Assembly: GCA_011009095.1 (NCBI GenBank)
Contig: VTPC01008646.1
Span: forward strand, 1-64,000
Direction: 5' to 3'
Source: Ignelater luminosus
Taxonomy: Eukaryota; Arthropoda; Insecta; Coleoptera; Elateridae
Length of the DNA: 64,000 bases
The notes below the pieces were generated by a model. It made no database searches. It was not told the origin of the DNA and was given only the letters and a program-made list of their open reading frames with translations. A program made the position numbers and the translations under genes. This document shows positions 9,508 through 23,900 of the stretch, in pieces; positions within the stretch are counted from its first letter, which is position 1; every line of letters starts with the position of its first letter.

Positions 9508-12500
9508 CTAAAAACAAAATTTGATATTGAAATGGATATTTATTTAACAAGGACCCAAAGTGATATTTTTGCAGACTAGCTGGGGTGAGGGCGTATCTGC
9601 AAAATCACTTTGGTCTGAGTTAAAAGCAATGGCCTCGTTTTTACTCTCTTTTCACTAACTAATAAAGTTTCTTTAAAAATGTAAACAAGTATAGCTCTAT
9701 CTGATCTTAATTATAAGAAAAATGACAAATTAGTTGCCATGGTAATTAGAGAATGTTTAAGTTTAATGATGAGAGTAGAAACTGACTCAATATTTTTTGG
9801 TAAACCTATTTATGAAAATTTAATAAAACATTCAAAATTCATACTTTAGAAGTAGGTTTACCAAAAATATAATTTTTTCATTTAATCATCATCAAATACT
9901 TACGCTTTTTCCTGACTATCAAGATGATGTACTAGTTCATCCCGTTTATTTACAATTTGCACAAGTTCTTCTAAAAGGCAAGCCTCGCGTGCCCTTTGTT
10001 CATCAGTTTTTCGCCAATCTTCAATAGAAAGACTCATTCGTAGTTCGTGATTTAACATAGTGTACCTTCTTTCTAAGTCGCTTTCTTTTTCACTATAAAA
10101 ACTTTGAATGTAAAATTCCCATTTAGATGAAATTTAAAAACTTACAGAATATTAAGTTGCATCTGTCTACGTAATAAAGCATTTTTCTTATTAACTAACG
10201 TAAACCACTGGGACATGAGTGCATCCTCTTCATCGCTATTACTATGAGGTGATTCCATGACTGTTCGCAATTGCTTTTCCAATGTGGCAGCTTGTTTATC
10301 AATGGCACTTTGTTCTCGTTCCAAATCTTCTAATTCTTGGTCTATCCACGACTGCACGTCAATCGTCATCTAAATGAAACAATTTAAGACAAACTCATCA
10401 AAAAGATAATTTAATTGAGATTGGGAGTTAAAGAGGTTTTTCTTAAGTGTACTGTGTCCATACAAAACTAGATGATATTAATTTTCTTGACAGCGCTAAA
10501 AGAAGTCACTGAATTCAAAACAGTTGATATATTCTCAAATGTCATCAAAAGTATAAATATTTTAGAAAATCGTGACAACTTCCAAAATTTTTTAAAACAA
10601 AAGAAACAGCGAGGAGCAGACTTTCTATATGCATTTTGTCATTTTTTGATAATTTTCAGGAATAAAGAAAAAGTTTTTACTTTACAACAAATATGAATTT
10701 GTTAAAAAAGGTAACAATCTGAGTACTATTGATGTGCGTAATGGCAAAAATTTACTGTTGCTAGTTTTCCAAAAAAAACCCAAAATTTTGCTCAACAAAC
10801 CACACTTTGCCCATCCACAATAAGCAAATTGTCATGTTAGAGACGCAAGAAATCATAAAATCGTGCAATCATATTTTAATAGACAATAATAATAATGATA
10901 ATAATAATAATAGAGAAATCTGTAATTTTATTATACCAAACAGAAGCGGTATTCATGGACAAATTATTATAAGATTATAGATTTGGTTCTTCATGGACAC
11001 AACAATCACACGTATTGTCAATAATTACTTCTTCATTATCATCTTCTGGATCGTTAACCCAATCTGGTCCTGAAAGACTAACCAAAAGCTTTGAGAGACT
11101 TTCAAGTTTTTTTGGTTTGATTGGATGTTGAAGTGCCACCACAGGTAATACGATTTGGTGTAGTTTTTTACCTGATTTTAGCAAGGATTGGAATTTTTTG
11201 GTACTGTCATCATTTCTATACAGTAACTCAGTTTTCAGCACAGTACTAATCTTTGATCTCTTAATAATAATTCTTTTTGCCTCACTAATTCCCTTAATTT
11301 TGTTCAAAGAATTCAAAGCACTAATCGATTTTAAGTTTTTATACTTCTCTTTTTTGAATAAATTTTGTAATACTGTGTAGGTTGTTTGATTGAAATTTTC
11401 TCAATTTGATCAAAAACACGATCAGCTGGTAGGTATGTATGTCCTCTTACAGGAAATATAAATGTAATAGAGTTAACAGATTTTGGTGCCTCGTTATTCA
11501 GCCATAACATCAGACTGTGCATAATGTGCAAGTTTTTATTTTGGCCGGCACATCCGTCAGCGAACAACCTTATGGTCTTGATATTAGGTTCAAAGTTTTT
11601 TGTTTTTAGACAGCTCCTCTTCCTGCCTGATGCTCCATCCAGATGCCAAGTAAATTCTTGTTGATTTTTGTCGACCATAATGGCTTTCATGACCTTTCAA
11701 GTTAGATATGAATTTTCTCATATTATTTTGATTTTTTATAGTTTTGTGAGAACGTTTATCTCCCCCCACGTCTATCAGCAACACATCTTCTAGATTTCAT
11801 CGTCTTTGCAATTGTATTTACTCTTTTTTGAATGATACTGTAGATTGATTAAGAAAAGTTTTTGGCAAACCTGGATTTTACCATGGTCTGTCAAAATTTA
11901 AAATTAAAACATCTGGGAATGCAAAGCATAACCACAACAAACTCTGTTTTGTTACTTTTTTCAGACTTCGGCAGCCATTTTGACCATGTTCCCGAGGTGA
12001 TATCAAAAAACTAAAAAGTTCACGATTGTCTTATTTTTTGATGTAGAATATGATTCTAAAGTAAAAAAAAATTTTCAAAATTTTACAATTTTCGGCCGCC
12101 ATTTTGACCACGTTCCCGAAGAGTTATCAAAAAACGAAGATACCACGTGGTCTTTAGTTTTTGATGTAGAATCTAAATCTGAAGTCAAAATTTCAGAATT
12201 TGACAAAAAATGCGGAAATACATACAGACAGACAGACAGACTTTGCAAATTCAGTAACGATTCCTTCGGAGTTTGTTGATCATTACGTAATAATTAAAAA
12301 CAACTTACAAGATGATATTGTATAGAAAAATCATGTGATTTTCCATCGGCTTTTCGATATCTCTTTCTTTTGGGCATCGCAATCTCCATGCATAGCCCAA
12401 GTTTATTGTCTTGTTCAGTTTTCGTCTTCGTTGCAAAAAATTTCCGTCAAGCAAGTTTAATATCATTCAAACAAAGTTCAGCACACTGAGATTGTGCACA

Positions 12501-14847
12501 TTTATGGTTGCAATTACGTTCAGATTGATCAAGATTAGGATCATGGTCTGAATGCCTATAAATTTTAATAAAATACAGTGGAACTCTCTTAAGTGGAACT
12601 TCTGCAATTCTTTTGCATGGTCAATATCTAATAAAATGGCACCGAAACGTCATCTCAAAATTCTTAATATTAAACAAAAAATTGAAATTTTAAAACAAGT
12701 CGAAAATGGTATTAAGAAGAAAACCATTGCCAAAGAATACGAAATACTGCCTAGTACACTATCTACTATTATCAACTATAAAACGTCTATTACATCCTAC
12801 CAATCAAGAAATCGTAGATAGTGTGGCTTCAAATGTTACTCAAAACGAAGGAAGAAAACAGTGAAGAAGCTGTGCCAACTAGACCTTCACATCAAGAAAC
12901 TCAAAATGCCTTCAACACACTGAAGAACTTTTTTACAATGGAAGAAAATACTACGGATGCAATTTATGGTTCATTAGTGAAGATTGAATCATTTCATGAA
13001 ACTCTTTGTATCAAAAAAAATATCCACCGAAACCTAATCAGTGATTATTTTCATAAAAAATAAAATTTAATAGTATGTACTAATTATATATGCAATTACA
13101 TATGAAATAATATTTTTATACTTTGTTTTTAATAAACTATGCACATTTTTATGTATGGAGGTTCCCCTGTAAATGGAACCTAACCTAACTAATTATATAA
13201 AAAAGATTATGAGCCTAAGGCTTGTAAACTCTCTTTTTGTTAAAAGATAGTTAAATCTAAAAGGTGGATTTATCTGGTTTGTAACAAAATGCTTTTCTTC
13301 AAATACATAAATCCATATTTTAGTTAAAAGTCATTTTAATGCCGTAAAAGAAGGTTGGTATCACTTATATCCAGTCCAGTAGAGAGAAATAGCATAAGAA
13401 CTTGTGTGTATTAGACAATTATAGCAAATAAAACATCAAATGTGCACCAAAAATAACAAACTTGACATCACCTGACATAACCTATAAATCTGTAAAATCA
13501 CATATGCTCAATGCAATAAAATATACAGTTTTTTTCATTTTAATTTTATTATATTTTATTTATTTATTTATTTTTATTTTATTTATTTGTTTACATTTTA
13601 TAAACTCCTCATCACTCCATTTATTTGTGTTATCTGTTCGTGGTCTTTTTGTGTACGGTTTTCTTTGTGGATTGACTGCATTAACTGCATTTATTAATTC
13701 ACATTCCAATAATATTTGCTCTTCATCCCCAATCATGTTTATGCCTACGTATATATTTATATATTATCATTATCTCGCATACGACTTTTATACCTTTGTG
13801 GTATTACATTATTCTACTTTACCTACCATTTCTATTCCAGATATTTGCTTTGTAAAGACTGAATTATAGAATTGCCAATTTTTCATCAAAAATATGATTA
13901 ACATGCGATGACAACTTTCCAGCAATAACAAATTGTTTTTTGAGGTTATAATATAACTTTTAAATAGTTATAAGCTAGTGCAACTACCTTGTAAGTTACA
14001 AACCAGATAAACTCATTTACAAGACAGATTTAATTTAAAAGGGAGTGAAAAGACAGATTTTTTTTAGTTACAAGGCAGATAAATTTAAAGATCACTTTAC
14101 AAGGCGGTGAAAAGACCGGCCCTAAATGATCTGTTAAAAGCTATATTATACTATATTACTATTCGCATTAAATTCAAAACTCTAGGAACTTTATAAATTA
14201 AGATCATATTATATATTAAAAATATATTTCAATTTATATAAATTATAACCTAAAAAATTCAAATCTCCCCACCTTATTTCTCTCTTATGATCTTTTCTCT
14301 TTCTGCTACCATGGTCCACATCACTCATGATGTGTTCACCTTCAAAGACTTCCATTATTTATAACAGTTAGTAAGTTACTACTTATTATTGTTATTGAAC
14401 AACAGCGAGCATATCATTGAACAATGTATGCCAAACATACTGCGGTTTATTCATGCCTAAAGGACAAACTGCACAAAATATTTCACATTTGGACATAATA
14501 CATTTTGTATGTCTAGAATATTTTTATTAGATGCATTTAGAACATCTTCAGTATAGCTTAGCAGATGCACATCAGGCTAAAGAAACAAAAGCCACCTTTT
14601 GTTGAAAATATCAAAGTGGACAAAATGCATATAGAAAGTCTGCTTCTCAATGAATGTACTTACTCCTGCCAAATTAACTTCTTCTGCTAACTTCTCAGGA
14701 GATCTTTCTTTATTACTAGGACTAGATTTACCAGAATTCTCTCCTAAACTACGCGTAGGAGATTTTGCTGTCGGTATATTACCATTCTTCTCAGATTCTA
14801 CAGCAAAAGAAGAAAAACACATTTATTACACAGACTGTAATAATAGC

Positions 14848-14900
<53 letters not shown>

Positions 14901-17900
14901 TGATAAAATTATGTCCTTGCCTTCCAGACCCACTGAATTTCATTTACAAATTCAATGGCAATATAAACAAGTTTTTTCTCTCCCAGCATCTGTTCAGCGC
15001 AATACTTATTAACTATATTGCATAGATCGACCTGGGTTTTCATCAAAACAATTTAAAAAAAAAAAACAAAAAAAACAATGTCCAATAATACCTATACTAC
15101 TTTGTCTTTCAAGTCGAATATTCTCTTCTGACATTTTTAACCTATCTTCCGTATCCATCATACTCTTTAATGTCTCTGGACTAGATGCACGAATGATTTC
15201 TGTAGTGGGAGTTGATCCTTTGCGAGCTTCCGCTATAAGCCTTCTTGCTCGTTCTCTTAGCTGAGCCTGTCTTTCTTCGTCTGATAATGTCTAAATAAAT
15301 ATAAAGATTAGAGATCAGAGGTGGAATTTTGTTTCTCGATAAACGATAAATGTAAACTGTAGTTTGTTTCTTTTCGCAATTGAATTGACAGTTCTGAATA
15401 AACTCATTTTAGCTAAAGATTTAGATAGCAGCTATTGTCAAATCAGCTTTTTATATTAAAACTCAAAAGATTGTACTTACTTGGAACGCGTGTGCAAACT
15501 AAATGACAAACAGTATAGGTTATGCTTGCTTTATCAGTTACAGTAAAGCAACCGAAAAAAAATCGATGCGATAAATTAGAGAAACAAAATACCATTTTCT
15601 CATAGGTAATGATAAATATGACGTCACTATCAATATTTATCACTTCGTTACCCATTAGAAACAAAATCCCACCCCAGGTAGGTGTTTTATTTAAATATTC
15701 CAATCAAGGTGTTCACCAATAACATTATTACTGATTATTTCATATTAGTAAATGTGCAGGGTGGTCCAAACTCAAGGTAAATGTAGAATATCTCAAAAAC
15801 TAGAAAAGCTAGAAAAAACTGAATATGAGCATTATTATTTGCTTTTTCCTGCAGAGCTCATTGGTGTAAACAGAATTTACATATCTCCTTTTGTTTTTGA
15901 GTTTTAGACGAAAATTGATTTTTTGCAAATTTGAAAAAATTGAAATGTTTTATTCAATTGTTTTCGAGTTATAATGAAAAAGTAATTTTTTAAATGGAAA
16001 TCATAGTAGGTCTCACTCTGAATTCTCTGTTTTCTCAACTTTCAGAATATGTAGGGTTTGTTATATTTGTCTTACATAATAATGAAGATCATGCTCAAAC
16101 CAGGTGGGGTAGCATCTCTCAAAAGAGATGACGAAAACAGGATCGAAGATACACAGTTCAATAGAACAGGAACATTTGCAAGTTGGTTGTCGATCATCAG
16201 TTTACAAAATTACAGAAACAACAATGTGATTACCATCAAACTAGTTTTTTAAATTTCTAATAGAGGTCACGACGATAGTGTTTTTTCGTCAATGAGGAAA
16301 ACATTTGGTAACGTAAAAAATTACTAAACACTCTTACAAATAGAATTTCAGGTTATGAAATTTCAAATGACACCCTTCGCCTATATACGCCATTCAATTA
16401 ATTTAAATCGCTCCAAAATAGTGAAGAAGCAGCTCACTTCAAGTCATAATCGTAATGGAAGGAATATACATCTGAACATTTTTTTTTTAAAGCAAAAGCA
16501 AAATTATTTCAAGCCACGGATATCACAGTACAGTATAATGCTAAGAATTCAGTAATTTCACTTGAAGTTAGTCGCTTGTTCGCTCTATTAATTTTATATC
16601 GATGTATACAAATCACTATGTGCACTGAAAGCAGCGCACATTGCTATTTTGTTATGTCCCACGATGTTAAGTGTTGTCAAATGTAATGTTTTCTCAGTTA
16701 GCATTAAAAAAGGAAATAATATGGTAATGTAAACATTAATAAAAAATGAGAAAAAAAGCAAATGACAATGTTATGAAAGAGACATTTTTGCAAATTTTTC
16801 AAGTCAGATTTAAACAATCAAGATTAAGCAAAAATCACTTGCAAGAAATTTTCAGTTTTTGTTGATATTTTTGCTATTATTTAAAAATCGACATAAAATA
16901 ATTAAATTCCCAGACTTTTATTTGTGTTGTTTCATTAATTTCATGATATTTCTATGACTTTCTTTCTATTACATTCTTTTTCAGGTTTTCCCTGTTTTCC
17001 AGGCGAGGCCAAACTCTGCAGAAGTACCAGTAAAGAAATATGATTACTAAACAGATTGCAATGTGTTGCGAACTATACGTTTTATAGCTACTTATGAAGT
17101 TTCAAAATCTTTTTTTTTGTGCGTATTCTTTTATGTGGTCTCTATCCCCTGCATAAAAACAGTTTTGAGTGTATCTCCAGTTGTAGAACTAACTGATAAT
17201 TTTTCTCTGTCTGGGAGGAGACCCATTTTACTATAAAAAACTTCTTAACAGAAGGTAGAATTTTATATTTATTATTATTTTTTTATTGTTATTATTTTTC
17301 TATTGTTATTATTATTTTTATATTATTATTATTCTTCTTCTATTGTAACTATTTTTCAATTATTATTATTATTCTTCTATTGTTATTATTATTTTTCTAT
17401 TATTATTATTCTTCTTCTATTGTTTTTACTTTTCTATTGTTATTATTATTTTTCTATTGTTGTTATTATCTTTCTATTATTATTATTATTCTATTGTTAT
17501 TATTTTTTTTAGACTACTGTGAGAAGGAAAAAGAATCTCAATAAATAATAGACAGTTAAATAACTTAAGGTTCGCTGAAAATATTGTAATTATATTATAC
17601 AATAAAAATGATTAAAGATTAAAAAGTAAAGGTGCAAAGATTAGATTGGAAATAAATAAACTTCAACAAATAAAATATAATAACAAATAAAAATACCATA
17701 CAACATATCATAATAAGAAACAACAGAATTGAAATGAAAGATGTCACCTATTTGGGTCACCAGATCTCTATAGTGGATAAACTTACCAAAGAAATAAACA
17801 CAAGAATAATGTAAGGTTATAAAAGTGTTTAAACATTAAAAAGAAAATGCTATCAACTTGTGTATACTCACCGACTTATAGTGCTCAAATATGAACACTA

Positions 17901-20900
17901 AATAAGAAACAAAAAAATGCTCCAAACTACAAAAATTCAATTTTTGCATACAACTCGAAAAAAAACAAAAGAAGATATATACATATTCTGATTGCACCAA
18001 TAAAATAAGTCAGTAACATGTATTCAGTTTTTTTCTAGCTATTCTAGATTCTTAGATACCCAGAATTTACCATGAATTTGAACCACCCTCTACATTATAG
18101 CATTTTAAAGCGAACAGTTTTACTGTAGTTATTCAATTATTTGTTGTAAAGTGTCCTTCAGTTTAACAATCCACCCTGATAAAATCAATCAGTCTTTAAT
18201 TTTAAAATTAAGATTTCAATTTTGAGATTTCTACATTGGTAGACACCCTGATTTAATATAGCTAATCTACATCTACGAATGCAAAACTTCAAATGCAAAA
18301 ACGGCAACCTACCTTAGTTGGTGACGTGGGCCCATCTCGTTTAACCTGTTCAAGAAGCTGTCGCGCCCTCTCAATTTGCTCAGTATGCCTTGTTAATAAC
18401 TGCTGTGCAATACGGGTAAAAAACATTTTAATACGCAACCAAACCTTTGCATAAAGAAATTAGGATATTAAAAAATGCAAAACAAACTTATTACTGCCCA
18501 AAACGTTTTATCTGCTAAGCTACAAATACTACTCAACAGGAGGAAAACAAAAAACTTAAAAAGAATATCAACTTGAAAAACAACATAACATACCGATGGT
18601 GGCATTGGTAATTCTGTGGGTCCTTTACTTTCTGTACTTCCTTCCTTTGTTAGTTCCTTATTAGTATCACCACAACCTTTTGAATCTTCCACAACTCCAT
18701 TAACTTCTGTATTATTAACTACCTTATTACTATCGTTCGCTGGGACTTGCATATTTTCATCTTCATCATCTGAACCAAAAGGATCACACAATTCACGTCT
18801 AGTCATCAACACAAGCTTTTTAACTTCAGTTTTCTTATTAACATTTTGACCCAATTTGTCTTTAGATGGTGATAAGACCTTTCCTAAAATATTTTTAGAA
18901 CTGGCCAATATAATATCCTTAACATCTTTAACAGACGTTGGAGATTTCTCTTTAGGTTCTTTGAAATTTTCCGCAGGATCAATTGCATTATTCGTAATAG
19001 ACAAAGGTAAACGTAATTTTTCTGGTAGATTCTTTTGATCTGTACTATTTTGATTTTGATTTGTTTGATTTTCCTTATTTGCGATTTTTACTTCTTTGTC
19101 TCTTTCAGGTGTCTCTTTCTTTGCATCTTTATCTGATATCTTGTTTACCTATAAAACAATAATGAATCAAAACGAAACAGAAATCAATATTTTCAAATAC
19201 CGCTTGTTGTTGCCTAGCTTTTCTTAAACTAATTATCTCTTGTCCGAACAATTGCATGGTAACATCTGTATCATTATCAGTATTAAATCTTCCTATCATG
19301 TAACTACTTTCATCTGCGGTTTTTCCAATTTGTTGAACTTCTAACTCATGACCAGTAAAATGTGCACGTAATTGATAGAGATATGTCATCACAGCTAATT
19401 TATCAGGAACTGGGAAAATTTTAGATGTCAGAAATTGTGGATAAAAAAAGTAATAATAAATAAATCTTACCTGCTAACATATCCATATCGGATGGTTCTA
19501 TAACTCTTGGAATTCCTAATGTATCACCCGCATCAAAAGCCTTCTTACAGTTAGCTCTTACTTCGTGTGGTGAAAGAGAGTTGAAGTCTCTACAATAATA
19601 TCAACAATTTTACTAAAAAATCTTGAAAAAAATTTAAAAGTGTGTCATACAGATTTGTAAAAATTGAAAATATTTAGAAATCTTTCTATTTCTTAAAAAT
19701 GCATTTCTGCAAACCATACTAAAAATGCTAACCTAACTTTTACTTTGCCTCACATGTGTTCACTGTTTAATATTTTACTTAATACTAATATTATTGCAGC
19801 AACACCAGCTCGAGTACAATATAGATTGATATCTTTTATACATTCTTTTTTAAGTTTCAGGAGTTTGAATAACCCAAATAACAACTTATGAAATTTTTAG
19901 GTTAGAAATGCAAATCATTGTAAACACGCTGTACCCGCGAAATTCAAACATTAAACGTGATTGTGGTAATGACAACGCGGGAAAACGCAGGTGCACCAAC
20001 AGAAATTGATTAATTTTTTGAAATTAAATCTATAACCGTATCATGTCACGTTAATTTTGATTATATTTTTCTAGAAAGTTCCTTGTAAAATTTACAATAA
20101 ATTTTAAAACATTTTTTATTTAGAAAAGTCAAGAAAATAAGGTTATCAAATATTAAAGATACGAAACTTACATTAATTCGGGTTTGAAATGATGAATAAG
20201 TGCACAAAAGGCCATTCCATTCCTCCAACTTGTAGTTAAGTTGGTAACCTTTACACCTGGATAATTCTTTGTCATTTCCTTACACCATTCCAACAAATCT
20301 TGACCTAAATTAAAATTCTCAAGACACTCTTTTAAGTTTTAAAAAATTTAATATAAATTACCAGGCGTTGTTAACTTTTGCTGTTGTGGTTTCACAGGTT
20401 CTTTGGGCTCATTTATTTTAAGATCAAGCGGCTGCAATTTTATATTAACATTTTTTGGTCTAGGCGGACTCACATTATCATTTTCACATTCCTCCTCTAA
20501 ACTATCTAATTTTTCCAATTGTTCTGAACACAAATCTGAATATGGATCCGTTTCTGTTTGATTAAAGTCACTTTGCTTTGGTAACGGGATGTGATATGGC
20601 ATCTTTGGTTTTTCCGAAACGGGAGAGAATGTTTCTGCTGTTGGCGTTTTATCATCTCTTGTTAATGACTGAATACTATTTACTAAAGAGAGTAATACAA
20701 TATTAATTAATTTAAAAATAAAACATGAAGATAAACAAACTTACTACTAATAGGTGTACTAGCGAAATCAGATCCAGATAAACTATTAGTCATTTGATGC
20801 ATTTGCTGGGTAACTTCGTTTATGCTATTTTTCATTGAGTTATCACTTAAGGAGAAATCCTCATCTTCAAAATCTTCTAATGGTGCAATATCACTGTTGT

Positions 20901-23900
20901 TATTCACTGACATTAAAGAAGCCATTGACTGCATGTCTTCATCACTGTGTAATATAATAAATTCTTTAAAAATGTTACGTCCTAATTCAGTTTGATTAAA
21001 AAAATGAATCAAATGATCAATTTATAATGCTTATAGTTCATTACTAAATAATTTAATCAAAGGTTGCTGATGATGTAATAGTAAAACAGTTATGCAATCT
21101 CTTTGAAGTCATTCTTTTCGTTTGAAATGTCATAAGCTAACGAATTGATACATTTAATATATTACATCAATAATTTGATCAGTTGCATATCGCTGCTTGA
21201 GAGCAGAACTATTCCGTGTCCAGATTTTTTATTTTTTTTTTTTTGTTTAACTTTCTATGTTTGTAAACGATCCTAAATACATACATTATAAATTTTAGAA
21301 AATATGAAATTTTGAACATAGAATATTTCTGCTCTCAAGTATCTATATATTGATACTCAATAATAATTTAAAAAGAAATTTTAAAACAACAAATTTTATC
21401 AGCTTTGAAATAAGCTCAAGAAATCGAAATTTTCAATTATAAATTCTTTATTATTAGGAATTTCCAAAATCGCTTCCTATACGTACTCAAATTTGCATAC
21501 GATAGTTTTCTAGAATTATTAGGTTCAATTCCAACTATTATCCAAGTAAGAAGCGCTGATTTTCGAGTTATTATTATTATTATTATTAACAATGAATTAC
21601 AACGGTTGTCTAATTCAATTTTAAAGAAATTTGTGAATATTTTAGGTTATGTTATATCACCAATATTTGCAGTGTTTCAAAGTTAGTTAGATTAGAAATG
21701 AGTCCCTAAATGCCAATTGCTGAATTCAATTGTAACATGAGGGATTTGAAAGACTCTACATTGAAGTATAAACAAAATAATTAACATAACCTATATTTAG
21801 AGCGATTACAATTGTCAAACAAAAAAACCAGTTGAATAACATCAAATTGTGGCAAATATTCAGACATTAAATTCCCATTATCAACCTTTTTTCGTACAAC
21901 CAATAATAAAAGTTTCGTCATCAATGTTTGACATTTCAGATTTCAATCTACATTAATATAAATTATAGCTAGTAAAAACAAGTAAATAAAACTAAAAATA
22001 AAAAATATAATTCATTATTAAACTGCAATACATTAATAAGACACTCATCGCCAATATCTCTGTCAGTATTTGGTATATTCTTGAAATAAAACCCCAGGAG
22101 ATGTATCCTCGAGTTTCGATTGAACGAGTAGAAAAAACTTCGAACGGTCAAAACTCTCTTAACTAGAAATTCGTGTGCGAGCCTAAAATGGTATTCTCCA
22201 ACCACATTCGAATTTGTTACAGCTTTGAGTTCACAATTTCGAACACTGACGATACGTCGTAACTAGGCACTTGTGTACTTTAGGTTTTTAACCAATAGCA
22301 ATGCTCGCTGACCAGTTGATTGAAATAATGCTAAGCAAAATATTATTGGACTATTAAATTCTTCTTTATTTTTATACACATTTAATTTGTTGTATTATTA
22401 CAGGCCTTTGATGATGATGGCGATATGCTATCTAAACTGCCAAACCAGAATATGGAAATAATAGCAAAGGTGGAACCTAACCCTTCAACTTCCAAAGCAG
22501 AAGAGACCTTGACTGCTGGGAAAAAAAGAAAAAGGCCTGCAGTTGCAGCACAACGACTAACACAGTCTCTTACAGCAATGAATAATTTAGCTCAACAGGC
22601 TTGTGTTAGTCAAGAAGAACTTGCAGCGTACCACAAAAAAAACTGCTACTTTTGGAGAGGGAAGTCATTGCAAAAGAGCAGCTTGCCCAAAATGTAAAAT
22701 AACATGTATTTTTAAATAAAAATATATAAAAATGATAAAAGTGGAGTATTTTATTTAGTAAAAGGTTTTATTAGTTATACAAACTTAATTAAGAATTAGT
22801 AATAACAAACAATTTTAAAAATAAAATCATTAGGTACAAAAATGGAATTATTTACAAGAAAAACATAAAACTATTTACAAAAAAAGTAATTATTTACAAC
22901 ATGAAAATTAATTTCCAAAATAATTCTGGATTATTCTTCTCTGGATTAGCCTTCCAGCACCTAAATCAGGATTCACCCTATTTATTCTTTGATCTTCATG
23001 TTGATCCTGATTTTGACGATCCTGGAAAATGCCCAAGTCCAAATCTTCATCTTCTGGCTCAGGATCTGGCAGGTTTCTGGCACTGCACATATTGTGCATT
23101 AATTATGTTGGATGCCATTGTTGGTGTATAATGAAGTACACGGTGTCTTCTTAGACACCGGAACCTCATTTTTAACACCCCATTGCACCGTTCAATAATG
23201 CTTCTGGTAGTCTTGTGGCATCTATTATATCGTTCTTGTGAAGATCCTGCTGCTGGTTCCTCTTGAAGTGGTGTCAGAAGCCATGGCCTTAACGGATAGC
23301 CAGAATCTCCTAGTAAGTAAAATAAATTATTTTGGTTCCTGCGATATATATTTTCCACAAGTGGTTGAATTGCAGAATTACGCCAAATGTATGCATCATG
23401 TGTACTTTCGGGGTAACGTGCATTTACATTCAACATTTTTAAATTATGATCACAAATCAGTTGCACATTATTTTCTTTTGGTGCAACAATTGCAACATGG
23501 GTGCAGTCAATGCAGCCTATTACCCCCGGAAATCCATATCTTTGATAGAAATGTTGGCATAAATCATGCAATTCATTCATGTTGCGGGAAAAACGAATCC
23601 ATCGGTTTAGAACTGCATCTTGGTTTAATGCTTCTGTCACTTTGTTAATACACCAGCTTGCTGATGACTGCGTCATGCAGAAGTGCTTGTTAGATGCTGT
23701 AACTACCACTGGCATAAAATCTCAAGGTAGTTAAAACCTTTGTTTCAACATCTAATGCTGATGTTCTACTGGGAGGAACAATAAATGGTTGAAGTGTTTC
23801 AATTAGTTCCCTTACTAGCGGTTTGGTTAACCGAAACATTTTAACAAACCTATGGTCAGGCAGATCAAAGGCTGACTCCCTTCGTTGAAAACGCCTGCTT

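Noticed and set aside
13462..13869. 135-codon plus-strand frame
   Set aside because: Composed almost only of F, I, L, Y and S from T-rich DNA. No start context or homology visible.
14276..14354. Short minus-strand piece considered as an extra EHBP1 exon
   Set aside because: No pyrimidine-tract acceptor, and EHBP1 exons 12 and 13 already join in phase. It is more like the N-terminus of the transposase-like remnant downstream.
17303..17512. 69-codon frame of L, Y, F, S and I
   Set aside because: Pure translation of a TTA/TTC microsatellite.
23238..23648. 136-codon plus-strand frame
   Set aside because: Shadow of the Harbinger transposase on the opposite strand.
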